Source of the DNA: Fructilactobacillus fructivorans
GTDB taxonomy: Bacteria > Bacillota > Bacilli > Lactobacillales > Lactobacillaceae
DNA length: 64,000 nt
Assembly: GCF_001434095.1 (NCBI RefSeq)
Contig: NZ_AZDS01000005.1
Location: 62,001-126,000, forward strand
Direction: 5' to 3'
Part shown: one piece after another, positions 8,893 to 19,942 of the stretch
Numbering within the stretch: the stretch's first letter is position 1
How the letters are laid out: each line of letters starts with the position of its first letter
Notes under the pieces: model-generated
What the model saw: only the letters and a program-made list of their open reading frames with translations
What the model was told of the DNA's origin: nothing
Databases searched by the model: none
Made by a program: the position numbers and the translations under genes

Positions 8893-11800
8893 CTAGTTTT
8901 TACTAGAATCTTTTTGTTGCATTTCTTTTTCAACATCACTTAAAGAAGTAACGCCCTTGGTAGAAGTCTTACCATCTTCTTCTGGTTCGATGTTTTCGTA
9001 TTTTCCAACACCAGTTCCAGCAGGTAATAACTTACCAATGATAACATTTTCCTTCAAACCAACTAATGGATCAACCTTACCACGAATTGCAGCATCAGTA
9101 AGAACACGAGTGGTTTCCTGGAATGACGCAGCTGACAAGAAACTGTTAGTTTCAAGAGCAGCCTTAGTAATTCCAAGCAAGACTGGACGAGCAGTTGCAG
9201 GTGTTTTACCACTAATAACTGCGTCCTTATTACGGTCTTTGAAGTCATCAATGTCCATAAAAGTACCAGGTAAGATATCGGTGTCACCTGGGTCCATAAC
9301 ACGAACCTTACGTAACATTTGTCGTACCATGATTTCGGCATGCTTATCGTTAACTTCAACACCTTGTCTTCTATAAACTTCTTGAACCGCAGTTAACAAG
9401 TAAGTTTCAGTTGACAAGACATCACGAACTTTAAGCAATTCCTTAGGATCAATTGAACCTTCATTAAGAGGATCACCACGACGAACAGTGTCGCCTTCAG
9501 CAACTCTCATACGAGCCTTAATTGGAATCTTGTACTTTCGGGTATCGGACTTACCTTTAACGGTAACTTCTTTAATTCCTTCAGCAGGATCTTCTTCAAT
9601 TAATTCAACGGTACCAGTAACTTCACTGATGATTGCTTTACCTTTAGGATTACGAGCTTCCATGATTTCTTGAACACGAGGAAGTCCTTGGGTAATATCA
9701 GAACTACTTGCAACACCACCAGTATGGAAAGTTCGAAGGGTTAACTGAGTACCAGGTTCACCGATCGATTGAGCGGCAATGGTACCAACAGCTTCACCAA
9801 CTTCAACTTCGTCACCAGTAGCAAGGTTTCGACCGTAACACTTCTCACAAACACCGTGAGCTGTGTTACATGTAAATGCCGAACGAATCTCAACTGAATC
9901 AATGCCAGCGTCCACAATTTCTTGTGCAACATCTTCATCAATCATTTGATTCTTCTTAACAATTACTTTACCAGTCTTAGGGTTCTTAACGGTCTTCATT
10001 GCATTACGACCAAGAATTCGATCATACAATGGTTCGATCATTTCGTCACCTTCAGTAATGGCACGAACAACCAATCCACGATCAGTTCCACAGTCTTCTT
10101 CTCTGACAATAACGTCTTGAGCAACATCAACAAGTCGACGAGTCAAGTAACCAGAGTTAGCAGTCTTAAGAGCCGTATCGGTCATACCTTTACGAGCACC
10201 GTGGGTTGAAATGAACATTTCCAAGACTGAAAGTCCTTCCTTAAAGTTAGAAGTAATTGGCAGTTCCATGATTTCACCATTAGGAGAATCCATCAAACCA
10301 CGCATTCCAGCTAACTGAGTAAAGTTAGAAATGTTACCACGAGCACCAGAATCACTCATCATAAAGATTGGGTTCTGAGGATCGAAGTTTTTCATCAATT
10401 TGTTTTGAATTTCGTCTTTTGCATCGTTCCAAACGTTAACAACTCGTTCGTAACGTTCTTGGTTAGTGATTAAACCACGACGGAATTGTTTAGTAATGGT
10501 ATCAACTTTTTTATGAGCATTAGCAACAATTTCTGGTTTTTCTTTCAAATCAGTAATGTCAGAAATACCAACAGTTAAACCAGATTTAGTGGATTTGTCA
10601 TAACCTAAGTCTTTAATTCGATCAAGCAGTTCGGAAGTTTCCGTAACTTGGTATTGACTGTAAACTTCAGCAATGATGTCACTTAGAAAGCCTTTCTTAA
10701 ACGGTTTAACCAATTCAGCATTCTTTAAATGTTCATGGATATCCTCACCTGGCTTCAAGAAGTACTTGTCAGGAACGTATCCATGCAAGTTAGTTGAAGT
10801 TGGTTCATTAAGGTAAGTGAATTCCTTTGGCAAAATTCCATTAAAGATTACCTTACCAACCGTAGTTACTAAGATCTTACCTTTTTGATCGTCAGTAAAT
10901 GACTTGTCAGGAAAAGCACTTGCTGGAATACCAATTCTGGTATGCCAATGAACTTTTCCATCACGGTACGCTAATTCAACTTCGTCTGGGTCGTTGAATA
11001 TCATTCCCTCGCCTTCGGCACCTGCTTCTTCAAATGTTAGATAGTAGTTACCAATTACCATATCCTGTGAAGGAGTAACAACTGGCTTACCATCCTTGGG
11101 TGCCAAAATGTGTCCAGCAGCAGCCATTAACAATCTTGATTCGGCTTGAGCTTCATCAGATAGAGGAACGTGAATAGCCATCTGGTCACCATCAAAGTCA
11201 GCATTGTATGCAGCACAAACTAATGGGTGCAAACGCATTGACTTACCACTAACTAGGACAGGTTCAAAGGCTTGAATTCCAAGTCTATGCAAGGTAGGGG
11301 CACGGTTCAAAAGAACTGGATGTTCTTTAATTACATCAGGAAGAACTTCAAAGACAGCGTCATCTTGACGTTCAATCTGACGTTTAGCATTCTTGATGTT
11401 TGAAGCCAATCCACGTTGAACCAAAGCATGCATGATAAATGGCTTGAACAATTCAAGAGCCATTGATACTGGCAGTCCCATTTGGCTTAACTTCAAATTA
11501 GGACCAACATCAATAACTGAACGACCTGAATAATCAACACGTTTACCAAGCAAGTTCTGTCTGAATCGTCCTTGCTTCCCTTTCAATAAGTGAGAAAGAG
11601 ATTTGAGTGGACGATTACCAGGACCAGCAACAGGACGACCACGACGACCATTATCAATCAAGGCATCGACAGCTTCTTGCAACATTCGTTTTTCGTTTTG
11701 AACAATGATGCCAGGAGCATTAAGGTCTAGCAAACGTTTCAAACGATTATTTCGGTTAATTACCCGACGGTACAAATCATTCAAATCAGAAGTGGCAAAA

Positions 11801-12543
11801 CGACCACCTTCAAGTTGAACCATTGGACGTAAATCAGGTGGCATAACTGGAATTGCATCCATAACCATCCATGACAATTGATTACCAGAAGTAGCAAATT
11901 CTTCAAGAATGTCCAAACGACGAACCGCACGGGTTCTCTTTTGGCCAGTTGCCTTTTTAAGGGTATCCTTTAATTCTTTAACTTCTTTATCGATATCAAC
12001 ATCATTTAATAAAGTTCTGATCGCTTCCGCACCAATCTCAGCGTGGAAACGGTTTCCATATTCACGCTTCTTGTCACGGTATTCTTGCTCTGAAAGCAAC
12101 TGCTTCTTCTCCATTGGTGTGTTACCTGGATCAGTAACAACGTATGAAGCAAAGTAGATGATTTCTTCAAGAGCTCTTGGGCTCATGTCAAGAACTAATC
12201 CCATTCGACTTGGGATACCTTTAAAGTACCAAATATGGGTTACCGGAGCGGCTAATTCGATGTGTCCCATTCGTTCACGACGAGCTTTAGAACGAGTAAC
12301 TTCAACACCACAACGATCACAAACGATGCCCTTGTATCTGACACCCTTGTACTTACCACAGGCACACTTCCAATCCTTAGTAGGACCGAAAATTCTTTCA
12401 TCAAACAAACCGTCTTTTTCAGGTTTTAGAGTTCGATAGTTAATTGTCTCTGGCTTTTTAACTTCCCCGTATGACCAACTCCGGATGGTTTCAGGTGAAG
12501 CTAAACCAATTTGCATACTTTTGAATTTATTAACATCAACCAT
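8893..12543 (-). CDS. rpoC: RNA polymerase beta' subunit
   Basis: Largest catalytic subunit of RNA polymerase. The 1216-residue product has the N-terminal zinc ribbon (Cys60, Cys62, Cys75, Cys78), the catalytic NADFDGDQM motif that holds the active-site Mg2+, and the trigger-loop/bridge region with [20 protein letters not shown]. Length is normal for Lactobacillaceae. The start [13 protein letters not shown] is supported by a GGAGGG site 17 bp after the rpoB stop. It is co-transcribed with rpoB and ends at the bidirectional terminator shared with xpt. No interruption seen. Confidence 0.98.
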   Translation of the reverse strand: MVDVNKFKSMQIGLASPETIRSWSYGEVKKPETINYRTLKPEKDGLFDERIFGPTKDWKCACGKYKGVRYKGIVCDRCGVEVTRSKARRERMGHIELAAPVTHIWYFKGIPSRMGLVLDMSPRALEEIIYFASYVVTDPGNTPMEKKQLLSEQEYRDKKREYGNRFHAEIGAEAIRTLLNDVDIDKEVKELKDTLKKATGQKRTRAVRRLDILEEFATSGNQLSWMVMDAIPVMPPDLRPMVQLEGGRFATSDLNDLYRRVINRNNRLKRLLDLNAPGIIVQNEKRMLQEAVDALIDNGRRGRPVAGPGNRPLKSLSHLLKGKQGRFRQNLLGKRVDYSGRSVIDVGPNLKLSQMGLPVSMALELFKPFIMHALVQRGLASNIKNAKRQIERQDDAVFEVLPDVIKEHPVLLNRAPTLHRLGIQAFEPVLVSGKSMRLHPLVCAAYNADFDGDQMAIHVPLSDEAQAESRLLMAAAGHILAPKDGKPVVTPSQDMVIGNYYLTFEEAGAEGEGMIFNDPDEVELAYRDGKVHWHTRIGIPASAFPDKSFTDDQKGKILVTTVGKVIFNGILPKEFTYLNEPTSTNLHGYVPDKYFLKPGEDIHEHLKNAELVKPFKKGFLSDIIAEVYSQYQVTETSELLDRIKDLGYDKSTKSGLTVGISDITDLKEKPEIVANAHKKVDTITKQFRRGLITNQERYERVVNVWNDAKDEIQNKLMKNFDPQNPIFMMSDSGARGNISNFTQLAGMRGLMDSPNGEIMELPITSNFKEGLSVLEMFISTHGARKGMTDTALKTANSGYLTRRLVDVAQDVIVREEDCGTDRGLVVRAITEGDEMIEPLYDRILGRNAMKTVKNPKTGKVIVKKNQMIDEDVAQEIVDAGIDSVEIRSAFTCNTAHGVCEKCYGRNLATGDEVEVGEAVGTIAAQSIGEPGTQLTLRTFHTGGVASSSDITQGLPRVQEIMEARNPKGKAIISEVTGTVELIEEDPAEGIKEVTVKGKSDTRKYKIPIKARMRVAEGDTVRRGDPLNEGSIDPKELLKVRDVLSTETYLLTAVQEVYRRQGVEVNDKHAEIMVRQMLRKVRVMDPGDTDILPGTFMDIDDFKDRNKDAVISGKTPATARPVLLGITKAALETNSFLSAASFQETTRVLTDAAIRGKVDPLVGLKENVIIGKLLPAGTGVGKYENIEPEEDGKTSTKGVTSLSDVEKEMQQKDSSKN

Positions 12544-12560
12544 TGGCGTACCCTCCTTTA

Positions 12561-15500
12561 TTATTTATTGTCGTCATTTGTATCATTTTTTGAGTCAGCG
12601 TCAGATGAAGTTGGAGTTTGTTTGTCACTCTCATTCTTCTTTTCTTTGTCTTTCTCATTTTTTTCATCTTGTTTTTGAGCAAACTTACTCAATGCGTTTA
12701 CGTTAACAACATCTTCGTCATCATCCATATCACGCAAATCGATTTGTTTGTTATCAGCATCCAGAACCTTCATATCAAGGCCTAATGCTTGTAATTCTTT
12801 AACTAAAACTCGGAATGATTCAGGAACACCGGGCTTTGGAATTGGATCACCCTTAACAATGGCTTCATAAGTCTTTACACGTCCTACAACATCATCTGAC
12901 TTGTAAGTCAAAATTTCTTGTAGGGTATGAGCAGCACCATATGCTTCAAGGGCCCAAACTTCCATTTCACCAAAACGCTGGCCACCAAATTGAGCTTTAC
13001 CACCAAGTGGTTGTTGAGTAACCAGTGAGTAAGGTCCAATGGCTCTAGCATGAATCTTGTCTTCTGCCATATGGTTAAGTTTCAAGTAACCCATGACTCC
13101 AACAGCAATTCGTTTGTCAAATGGTTCACCAGTTCTACCATCATATAGAACGGATTTACCATCAGCAGGCATTCCGGCTTCCTTCAAAGCTTGAGTAATG
13201 TCTTCACTACGAGCTCCATCAAATACAGGAGTAGCAACGTGAATACCAAGCTTCTTAGCGGCCATCCCTAAGTGCATTTCAAGCACCTGTCCAATATTCA
13301 TACGTGATGGAACACCCATGGGACTTAGTAAAATGTCAATTGGAGTACCATCTGGCATGTAAGGCATATCTTCTTCAGGAATGATAACGGAAACGGTACC
13401 TTTGTTACCATGCTTACCAGCCATCTTGTCACCAACTTGAAGCTTACGTTTCTGGGCAATGTAAACTCGAACCATCTTGTTTACACCTGGCTTCAATTCG
13501 TCACCATTTTCTCTGGTAAAGACCTTAACGTCCTGAACAATTCCACCGGCACCATGAGGTACTCGAAGGGATGTATCACGAACTTCTCTAGCCTTTTCAC
13601 CAAAGATAGCGTGAAGTAATCTCTCTTCAGAAGATAATTCAGTAACACCCTTAGGAGTTACCTTACCAACCAAAATGTCATTGTCATGAACTTCGGCACC
13701 AACTCTGATAATTCCATCTTCGTCAAGATCCTTAAGTGCATCTTCACCAACATTTGGAATCTCACGAGTCATTTCTTCAGGTCCAAGTTTAGTATCTCTA
13801 GTTTCTGATTCGTACTCTTCAATATGAATTGAGGTGTACGCATCATATTTAACGAGTCGTTCTGAAATAGTGATGGCATCTTCAAAGTTATAACCCTGCC
13901 ATGTCATAAAGGCAACGGTTGGGTTTTGACCCAATGCTAATTCACCATTTTCCATTGCTGGACCATCCGCAATAATTTCATCAGCGTCAACGTGATCTCC
14001 AACTTTGACAATTGGGGTTTGGTTATAGTTCTTACCACCATTTGAACGCATGAACTTCATCAACTTGTAAGTATCTAAAGTTCCATTATCGCGTCGTACT
14101 CGAATTTCTCTTGCATCAACGTATTCTACAGTTCCAGGATATTTAGCAATCTTAGCAACTCCAGAATCATGAGCAGCTTGATATTCCATTCCAGTACCAA
14201 CAAGTGGTGCATGTGGTCTAATCAAAGGAACCGCCTGACGCTGCATGTTAGCACCCATCAAAGCACGGTTAGAATCATCATTTTCTAGGAATGGGATACA
14301 TGCCGTTGCAACCGCAACAACTTGTTTTGGTGAAACATCCATGTAGTCAACATTCTTTGAATTAGTTTCAACGTATTGTGACTTATCACGTGCCATAACT
14401 TGATCATCTTGGAAGGTAGCATCTTCATTTAATGGAGAGTTAGCCTGGGCAATAACGTATTTATCTTCGTCATTAGCGGTCAGATAATCAATCTTATCGG
14501 TAACTTTATGAGTAGTCCAGTCAACACGACGGTATGGAGTTTCGATAAATCCATACTTGTTAACCCGAGCATAACTCGAAAGTGAGTTAATTAGTCCAAT
14601 GTTAGGACCTTCGGGAGTTTCAATTGGACAAATTCGACCATAGTGGGTGTAATTAACATCACGAACTTCATATCCGGCACGGTCTCTAGTGATACCACCA
14701 GGTCCTAAAGCAGATAAACGACGTTTGTGGGTTAATTCACCCAATGGGTTGGTTTGATCCATGAATTGTGAGAGTTGTGATGAACCAAAGAATTCCTTAA
14801 CTGAAGCAACCACTGGTCTAATATTGATCAATTGTTGTGGTGTTACAGTTGAAGCATCCTGGATTGACATTCTTTCTCTAACAACTCGTTCCATTCGTGA
14901 AAGTCCAATTCGGAATTGGTTTTGCAGCAATTCACCAACTGAACGAACACGACGGTTCCCCAAGTGATCAATATCATCAATGGAACCAATTCCCTCTTGA
15001 AGATCAAAGAAGTAGTTAATTTCAGCTAAAATATCAGCTGGGGTAATGTGTTTGTAGTCCAGATCGATATTGTCATTACCAATGATAGGAACGACCTTAT
15101 CAGGATCTGTGTTTGAATATACTTTAATTACTTGAACTGTCACTGGATCAGTAACAACCGCTTGGTCAGATGGATTAAAGGTGTAAGCCTTGAAATCTTT
15201 CTTAGCCAAGTATGGCTTCAATTTTTCCATCAGTCCCTTATCAATGACATCACCCTTGTTAGCAATGATTTCACCAGTATCAGGATCAGCTAAGGTTTCA
15301 GCCAATGCTAATCCCATCAAGCGGGTCTTCATGCTTAACTTTTGGTTAGTCTTGTAACGACCAACGGGAGCCATGTCATAACGTTTAGGATCAAAGAATC
15401 TTTGAGTCAATAAGTTTCTTGCTGATTCAGCGGTCTTGGGTTCACCAGGACGCAATCGTTCATAAATATCCTTTAATGATTCTTCAACACGGGAATCATC

Positions 15501-16199
15501 AGCATCTTTATGAACATCCTTTTCAAGGGTAAGTGAAAGACTATCGTTAGTCTTCCCAAAAATCTCAGTGATTTCATCATCAGAACCAAAACCAAGTGCA
15601 CGAACTAATTCAGTCAAAGGAATCTTTCTTGTTCGATCGATTCGAACGTATGAAATGTTCTTAGCATCAGTTTCAAATTCCATCCAAGCACCACGGTTAG
15701 GAATTACAGTTGAGCTGTAAATTTCACGACCATTTTTATCGAGATCCTTGTGGTAGTAAACACCAGGTGATCGAACTAATTGTGAAACAATAACTCGTTC
15801 CGCACCATTAATGATGAAAGTCCCTTGGTCAGTCATCAATGGAAAGTCACCAAAGAAAACATCTTGGGTCTTGATTTCACCAGTTTCATGGTTCGTTAAC
15901 TTAAGAGTAACGTGTAATGGGGCTGAATAATTTGCCTCATGAGCACGTGCTTCATCAACCGTGTACTTAGGTTCCAATAGTTTATAATCAACGAAGTCTA
16001 ATGAAAGCTTCCCTTGAAAATCCTCGATTGGCATAATATCTTTAAACATTTGACGCAAACCTTCGTCTAAGAACCAGTTATAAGAATTAGTTTGAATCTC
16101 AATCAAATTTGGAAGATCCAATACTTTCTTAATTCTGGAATAACTTCTACGGGTCCTGTGTTTTCCGTACTTTACAATGTGTCCTGCCAAGTTATTCAC
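12561..16199 (-). CDS. rpoB: RNA polymerase beta subunit
   Basis: Second-largest RNA polymerase subunit. The 1212-residue product runs from [18 protein letters not shown] through the rifampicin pocket, which reads [20 protein letters not shown] followed by [10 protein letters not shown], the rifampicin-sensitive pattern, to the usual C-terminal clamp sequence. After the conserved end comes a tail of about 40 residues made almost only of K, E, D, N, S, T and Q. It is transcribed from a strong promoter at 16380-16408 through a leader of about 170 nt that holds a terminator-like hairpin. Confidence 0.98.
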   Translation of the reverse strand: MNNLAGHIVKYGKHRTRRSYSRIKKVLDLPNLIEIQTNSYNWFLDEGLRQMFKDIMPIEDFQGKLSLDFVDYKLLEPKYTVDEARAHEANYSAPLHVTLKLTNHETGEIKTQDVFFGDFPLMTDQGTFIINGAERVIVSQLVRSPGVYYHKDLDKNGREIYSSTVIPNRGAWMEFETDAKNISYVRIDRTRKIPLTELVRALGFGSDDEITEIFGKTNDSLSLTLEKDVHKDADDSRVEESLKDIYERLRPGEPKTAESARNLLTQRFFDPKRYDMAPVGRYKTNQKLSMKTRLMGLALAETLADPDTGEIIANKGDVIDKGLMEKLKPYLAKKDFKAYTFNPSDQAVVTDPVTVQVIKVYSNTDPDKVVPIIGNDNIDLDYKHITPADILAEINYFFDLQEGIGSIDDIDHLGNRRVRSVGELLQNQFRIGLSRMERVVRERMSIQDASTVTPQQLINIRPVVASVKEFFGSSQLSQFMDQTNPLGELTHKRRLSALGPGGITRDRAGYEVRDVNYTHYGRICPIETPEGPNIGLINSLSSYARVNKYGFIETPYRRVDWTTHKVTDKIDYLTANDEDKYVIAQANSPLNEDATFQDDQVMARDKSQYVETNSKNVDYMDVSPKQVVAVATACIPFLENDDSNRALMGANMQRQAVPLIRPHAPLVGTGMEYQAAHDSGVAKIAKYPGTVEYVDAREIRVRRDNGTLDTYKLMKFMRSNGGKNYNQTPIVKVGDHVDADEIIADGPAMENGELALGQNPTVAFMTWQGYNFEDAITISERLVKYDAYTSIHIEEYESETRDTKLGPEEMTREIPNVGEDALKDLDEDGIIRVGAEVHDNDILVGKVTPKGVTELSSEERLLHAIFGEKAREVRDTSLRVPHGAGGIVQDVKVFTRENGDELKPGVNKMVRVYIAQKRKLQVGDKMAGKHGNKGTVSVIIPEEDMPYMPDGTPIDILLSPMGVPSRMNIGQVLEMHLGMAAKKLGIHVATPVFDGARSEDITQALKEAGMPADGKSVLYDGRTGEPFDKRIAVGVMGYLKLNHMAEDKIHARAIGPYSLVTQQPLGGKAQFGGQRFGEMEVWALEAYGAAHTLQEILTYKSDDVVGRVKTYEAIVKGDPIPKPGVPESFRVLVKELQALGLDMKVLDADNKQIDLRDMDDDEDVVNVNALSKFAQKQDEKNEKDKEKKNESDKQTPTSSDADSKNDTNDDNK

Positions 16200-16270
16200 C
16201 TCTCCCTAAAATTCTACGAAAAGAAATGTTACGTTTTTGTTACAAATAGCCATTTTTCAGGTTTTTGAGC

Positions 16271-16309
16271 AAAAAAAATCCAAAAATAAGATTAAAATCT
16301 TACTTTTGG
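16271..16309 (-). terminator. Terminator-like hairpin in rpoB leader
   Basis: On the minus strand a hairpin with outer arms CCAAAA/TTTTGG and inner arms TAAGAT/ATCTTA (16280-16309) is followed at once by eight T residues (16271-16278). It lies about 65 nt after the predicted transcription start and about 70 nt before rpoB, so it is within the leader. It looks like an attenuator. A conserved leader called the Lacto-rpoB motif is known in lactic acid bacteria at this place; I cannot test the match. Confidence 0.65.
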
Positions 16310-16379
16310 TTCTTATAAACGCCATCACGGACAATAGATCGCAACGACTCATTTCAATTCCCAGTTACATACTCTATAC

Positions 16380-16408
16380 ATAATACAAAGAATCCCTGAT
16401 AATGTCAA
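16380..16408 (-). promoter_or_regulatory. rpoBC promoter
   Basis: Consensus TTGACA (16403-16408), a 17-bp spacer, and TATTAT (16380-16385) on the minus strand, just after the clpC terminator. Confidence 0.85.
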
Positions 16409-16420
16409 AGAATATGCACC

Positions 16421-16453
16421 AAAAATCCCAGTAAATTTTTACTGGGATTTTTT
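16421..16453 (-). terminator. Intrinsic terminator after clpC
   Basis: Long inverted repeat AAAAATCCCAGTAA/TTACTGGGATTTTT around a short loop, with T residues following on the minus strand. It ends the ctsR-clpC operon. Confidence 0.85.
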
Positions 16454-16457
16454 TACG

Positions 16458-18950
16458 TTATTTACTTAAAATTTCTTCTTTTGGATTCTTAACATCACGT
16501 TTATTAATCGTGATCTTATTCTTATGGGCTCCAATGGTGATCTGGTCACCAGGTTTGAATTTACCAGCAAGTAAATCTTCACTCAATGGATCTTCCACCT
16601 TATCTTGTAGTGCTCTCCGAATTGGTCGTGCACCATAAGTTGGATTGTACCCAACTTCAGCAACCAAATCAATGGCAGCAGGTGTCATCCGAACTTTGTA
16701 ACCCATTCCATCAGCTCGATTGAGTAAGTCTTGCGACATCAATTTCACGATACGGTGAAGTTCTGATTTAGTCAAAGAATGGAAGACAACCGTATCATCA
16801 ATTCGGTTCAAGAATTCTGGTTTGAAGAATTTCTTCAACTGATCTTGAATGGTAGCCTTCATTGCAGCATAGTCGTCATCCGACTTTTCGGCCGCAAATC
16901 CAACGGTGTTCTTGTACTGAAGTTCAGTAGCTCCAATGTTAGAGGTCATAATGATAACAGTATTTCGAAAGTCAACCTTTCGACCTTTAGCATCAGTCAA
17001 GTATCCATCGTCTAGAACTTGAAGTAACAGGTTAAAGACGTCAGGATGAGCCTTCTCAACCTCATCAAGTAAAACAACTGAGTAAGGATGCTTTCTAACC
17101 TTTTCAGTTAGTTGACCACCTTCGTCATATCCAACGTATCCAGGAGCAGATCCAACCATTCGACTAGTTGAGTACTTCTCCATGAATTCACTCATGTCAA
17201 CACGAATCATGTCATCTTCTGAACCAAACATTGCTTCAGCTAAGTCCTTAGCAAGTTCAGTCTTCCCAACTCCAGTTGGTCCAAGAAACATAAATGATCC
17301 AATTGGACGATTAGGATCTTTAAGTCCACTTCTTGCACGACGAATTGCTCGGGCAACAGCTGAAACGGCCTCGTCTTGACCTACCACTCGTTCGTGCAAA
17401 ATCTTTTCCAGATTTACCAAACGTTTCTTGTCAGACTGTTTCAAATGAGTAACTGGAATTCCAGTCCATTCGGAAACAATCTGTGCAATGTCTTCAGCAT
17501 TTTCCTTCAATCGATAATTATGCGTCTTGTTAGCATCATTTTCTTTAATTCTTTGTTTCTGAGTTAAATCAGCAATTTCCTTCTGCAATTTCTGTTCTTG
17601 CTTCCGAATTGAAACTGCATCTTCAAAACGTTGTTCTTCAATTGCTTTGTCCTTGTCGTTCTTAACGGAACTTAACTTAGACTCAGCATTTGCCAACTTG
17701 TCATCTTTACCAGTTGAATCAAGTCTAACCTTAGCAGCACCTTCATCCATTAGATCAATGGCCTTGTCAGGTAGATAACGATTGCTGATGTATCGACTAG
17801 ATAAATCAACAGCAGCATTAATAGCATCATCAGTAATCTGAACATGGTGATGTTCCTCATACTTAGGACGTAATCCCTTAAGAATCTTACGAGACTCATC
17901 CTTACTTGGTTCTTCAATTTCAACCGTTGCAAATCGACGTTCCAAAGCTTCATCGGATTCAATGTACTTTTGATATTCATCAAGTGTGGTAGCGCCCATT
18001 ACTTGAACTTGACCTCGAGCAAGGGATGGTTTCAAAATGTTTGAGGCATCAACTGATCCCTCAGTACCACCAGCACCAATTAGGGTATGCAATTCATCAA
18101 TAAATAGAATTACATTTCCACTATCTTCAACCTCTTTTAGAACCTTCTTCAAACGATCCTCAAATTGGCCACGATACTTAGTGCCAGCAACTAATGATCC
18201 CATATCAAGTTCCATGACACGTTTATTTTGCATATCAGCCGGAACCGACTTACCAACGATCTTTTCCGCTAAGCCTTCAGCAATGGCAGTTTTACCGACT
18301 CCGGGTTCACCAATTAGAACCGGATTATTCTTAGTTCTTCGACTCAAGACTTGAATTACACGCCGAACTTCTGAAGTACGTCCCACAACTGGATCAAGCT
18401 GATTATCACGAGCAGCTTTGGTTAAATCACGGGCAAGTGAATCTAAGGTTGGGGTATCACTTTGTTCTGAATCATTATTAGAATTAGTATCAGAAGCCAT
18501 GTTAGTGTCTGCAACTCCCATCTTTCGGATAGTTACTTTCCGAACTTGTTCCGGGCTAACGCCTAAGTTAGTCAAAATTCTAGAAGAGAGCATTGCATCA
18601 TCACTAGTCAAAGCTAGCAAGATATGTTCAGTGCCCACCTTAGTTGCTCCATATTGTTTCGCAATTTTCCCAGCTAAGGCTAGAATTTCCTTCATTTTTG
18701 GTGAATATGGCAAGTAAGTGTTGCCATCAACTTTCAAGTTGCCATATCCAGCTAACTGCTCAATTTCTTCTCTAACGTCTGCCTCGCTGACAGCGAGTTG
18801 TTGAAGAGTCTGATAAGCAATCCCATTCTTTTCAATTGTAAGTGCCAACAACATGTGTTCGGTTCCAACAGCTTGGTGTTGAAAGCTTTTTGCTTGTTCT
18901 TGGGCAATTACTAAAACGTTTTTTGCACTAGGGGTAAATAAATTATGCAT
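16458..18950 (-). CDS. clpC: ATP-dependent Clp protease ATP-binding subunit ClpC
   Basis: AAA+ unfoldase that feeds ClpP; protein quality control and stress response. The 830-residue product has two Clp_N repeats (about 1-140), a first AAA domain with GEPGVGKT at 214-221, a middle domain with a UVR motif near 434-451, and a second AAA domain with GPTGVGKT at 557-564. The start [13 protein letters not shown] is chosen over an ATG 18 bp upstream because AGGGAG is correctly placed before it and family members start there. It lies 47 bp after ctsR. The partner mcsA/mcsB genes of Bacillus are absent, as usual in lactobacilli. Confidence 0.95.
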   Translation of the reverse strand: MHNLFTPSAKNVLVIAQEQAKSFQHQAVGTEHMLLALTIEKNGIAYQTLQQLAVSEADVREEIEQLAGYGNLKVDGNTYLPYSPKMKEILALAGKIAKQYGATKVGTEHILLALTSDDAMLSSRILTNLGVSPEQVRKVTIRKMGVADTNMASDTNSNNDSEQSDTPTLDSLARDLTKAARDNQLDPVVGRTSEVRRVIQVLSRRTKNNPVLIGEPGVGKTAIAEGLAEKIVGKSVPADMQNKRVMELDMGSLVAGTKYRGQFEDRLKKVLKEVEDSGNVILFIDELHTLIGAGGTEGSVDASNILKPSLARGQVQVMGATTLDEYQKYIESDEALERRFATVEIEEPSKDESRKILKGLRPKYEEHHHVQITDDAINAAVDLSSRYISNRYLPDKAIDLMDEGAAKVRLDSTGKDDKLANAESKLSSVKNDKDKAIEEQRFEDAVSIRKQEQKLQKEIADLTQKQRIKENDANKTHNYRLKENAEDIAQIVSEWTGIPVTHLKQSDKKRLVNLEKILHERVVGQDEAVSAVARAIRRARSGLKDPNRPIGSFMFLGPTGVGKTELAKDLAEAMFGSEDDMIRVDMSEFMEKYSTSRMVGSAPGYVGYDEGGQLTEKVRKHPYSVVLLDEVEKAHPDVFNLLLQVLDDGYLTDAKGRKVDFRNTVIIMTSNIGATELQYKNTVGFAAEKSDDDYAAMKATIQDQLKKFFKPEFLNRIDDTVVFHSLTKSELHRIVKLMSQDLLNRADGMGYKVRMTPAAIDLVAEVGYNPTYGARPIRRALQDKVEDPLSEDLLAGKFKPGDQITIGAHKNKITINKRDVKNPKEEILSK

Positions 18951-18997
18951 ATGCAAATCTCCCTTCATTTCTCTTCAAATCATAATCCACAATTAAA

Positions 18998-19471
18998 CTA
19001 ACACTCATACTTAAGCCGGTAAAGTAAAGCCTCCAAAACGCTCGCTCTAACCTGATACTCCATTGTCTGATCAGGCAAACTGATTGCTTCCTTCTTCAAG
19101 ATAGCTGCAATCATGTTCTTCTCTTTTTCGGTAATAACTCCATTAGCATACAAGGTAGTTAAAATTGATTCTTCATCTTTTTCAGAAATTTCATCACCAA
19201 TTGAGTCGATCAAACTATCTAAGACATCCGAATTATCCATTAAATTGATTTTTTCAATTCTGATATAGCCACCGCCACCACGTTTGCTTTCAACTAGATA
19301 ACCATTCCGCAAGGTAAATCGAGTTTTGATTACATAGTTGATCTGTGATGGTACCACATCAAAATGATTGGCAATATCTGACCGACGAATCTCAACTCGC
19401 TCTTGATCGTTGTCACCCAGCATATCCTTTAAATAATCTTCAATAATGTCTGATATATTACGGCTTGCCAT
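18998..19471 (-). CDS. ctsR: Transcriptional repressor CtsR
   Basis: Heat-sensing repressor of class III stress genes (clp, sometimes groEL). The 157-residue product has the N-terminal winged-helix DNA-binding region with RRSDIANHFDVVPSQINYVI and the glycine-rich wing GGGGYIRI near residues 65-72 (arginine before it in KRGGGGYIRI), the known thermosensor, followed by a C-terminal dimer domain. It is the first gene of ctsR-clpC, with an operator overlapping its own transcription start, so it should be autoregulated. Its ribosome-binding site (GATGAG) is weak. Confidence 0.95.
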   Translation of the reverse strand: MASRNISDIIEDYLKDMLGDNDQERVEIRRSDIANHFDVVPSQINYVIKTRFTLRNGYLVESKRGGGGYIRIEKINLMDNSDVLDSLIDSIGDEISEKDEESILTTLYANGVITEKEKNMIAAILKKEAISLPDQTMEYQVRASVLEALLYRLKYEC

Positions 19472-19485
19472 AAACTCATCTCATC

Positions 19486-19502
19486 TCTGACTAATGTTGA
19501 CT
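19486..19502 (-). promoter_or_regulatory. CtsR operator
   Basis: Minus strand reads AGTCAAC-ATT-AGTCAGA, a direct heptad repeat separated by 3 bp that matches the CtsR box (AGTCAAA-NAN-AGTCAAA) with few mismatches. It lies just downstream of the ctsR -10 element, over the likely transcription start. Confidence 0.75.
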
Positions 19503-19505
19503 ATT

Positions 19506-19534
19506 ATTATACAAAGAAGAATCGTAAATTCCAA
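19506..19534 (-). promoter_or_regulatory. ctsR-clpC promoter
   Basis: TTGGAA (19529-19534), a 17-bp spacer, and a perfect TATAAT (19506-19511) on the minus strand, adjoining the CtsR operator. Confidence 0.75.
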
Positions 19535-19568
19535 GTAAATGCTCTTGTAAACGAACGTAATAAAAAAA

Positions 19569-19642
19569 TCGGGAAAACAAGATTCGAACTTGCGACCTCC
19601 ACGTCCCGAACGTGGCGCTCTACCAAGCTGAGCTATTTCCCG
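19569..19642 (-). tRNA. tRNA-Pro (CGG)
   Basis: Complete 74-nt cloverleaf beginning CGGGAAA and ending TTTCCCG plus A. The anticodon loop TTCGGGA gives CGG, read from stem CCACG/CGTGG. No CCA is encoded. It is closely similar to the tRNA-Pro(TGG) just upstream in transcription order but has a different anticodon stem and a weaker T stem. Confidence 0.95.
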
Positions 19643-19677
19643 ATGCGTAAACATTAAAATGTGAGTATATATAAAAA

Positions 19678-19751
19678 TCGGGAAGACAGGATTCGAACCT
19701 GCGACCCCCTGGTCCCAAACCAGGTGCTCTACCAAGCTGAGCTACTTCCCG
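19678..19751 (-). tRNA. tRNA-Pro (TGG)
   Basis: Complete 74-nt cloverleaf with acceptor CGGGAAG/CTTCCCG and discriminator A. Anticodon loop TTTGGGA in stem CCTGG/CCAGG gives TGG, which by wobble can read all proline codons. No encoded CCA. Confidence 0.96.
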
Positions 19752-19756
19752 ATGAA

Positions 19757-19830
19757 TGCACCTAGTAGGAGTCGAACCTACAACCTTCTGATTCGTAGTC
19801 AGACACTCTATCCAATTGCGCTATAGGTGC
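19757..19830 (-). tRNA. tRNA-Arg (ACG)
   Basis: Complete 74-nt cloverleaf starting GCACCTA and ending TAGGTGC plus A. Anticodon loop CTACGAA in stem TCTGA/TCAGA gives ACG, which TadA should convert to inosine to read CGU, CGC and CGA. First gene of this three-tRNA unit. Confidence 0.96.
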
Positions 19831-19873
19831 ATAAAATATTTAGAAGTTCACTAATTACCAGCGAACAAATAAT

Positions 19874-19882
19874 ATTATACCA
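19874..19882 (-). promoter_or_regulatory. Promoter of the Arg-Pro-Pro tRNA unit
   Basis: Minus strand carries an extended -10, TG-G-TATAAT, with only a partial -35 (TTACCA) 17 bp upstream. It lies between the ppk terminator and tRNA-Arg. Confidence 0.6.
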
Positions 19883-19912
19883 GAGACTAGCACTTTTGGT
19901 AAAGAAAAACAA

Positions 19913-19942
19913 AAAAATAACTAGAAATATCTAGTTATTTTT
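19913..19942 (-). terminator. Intrinsic terminator after ppk
   Basis: Inverted repeat AAATAACTAGA/TCTAGTTATTT followed by a T run on the minus strand; its upstream arm overlaps the ppk stop codon. Confidence 0.8.

Noticed and set aside
19481-19735. Open frame of 84 codons on the minus strand over two tRNA genes
   Set aside because: It translates tRNA-Pro sequences; the cloverleaf genes account for it.
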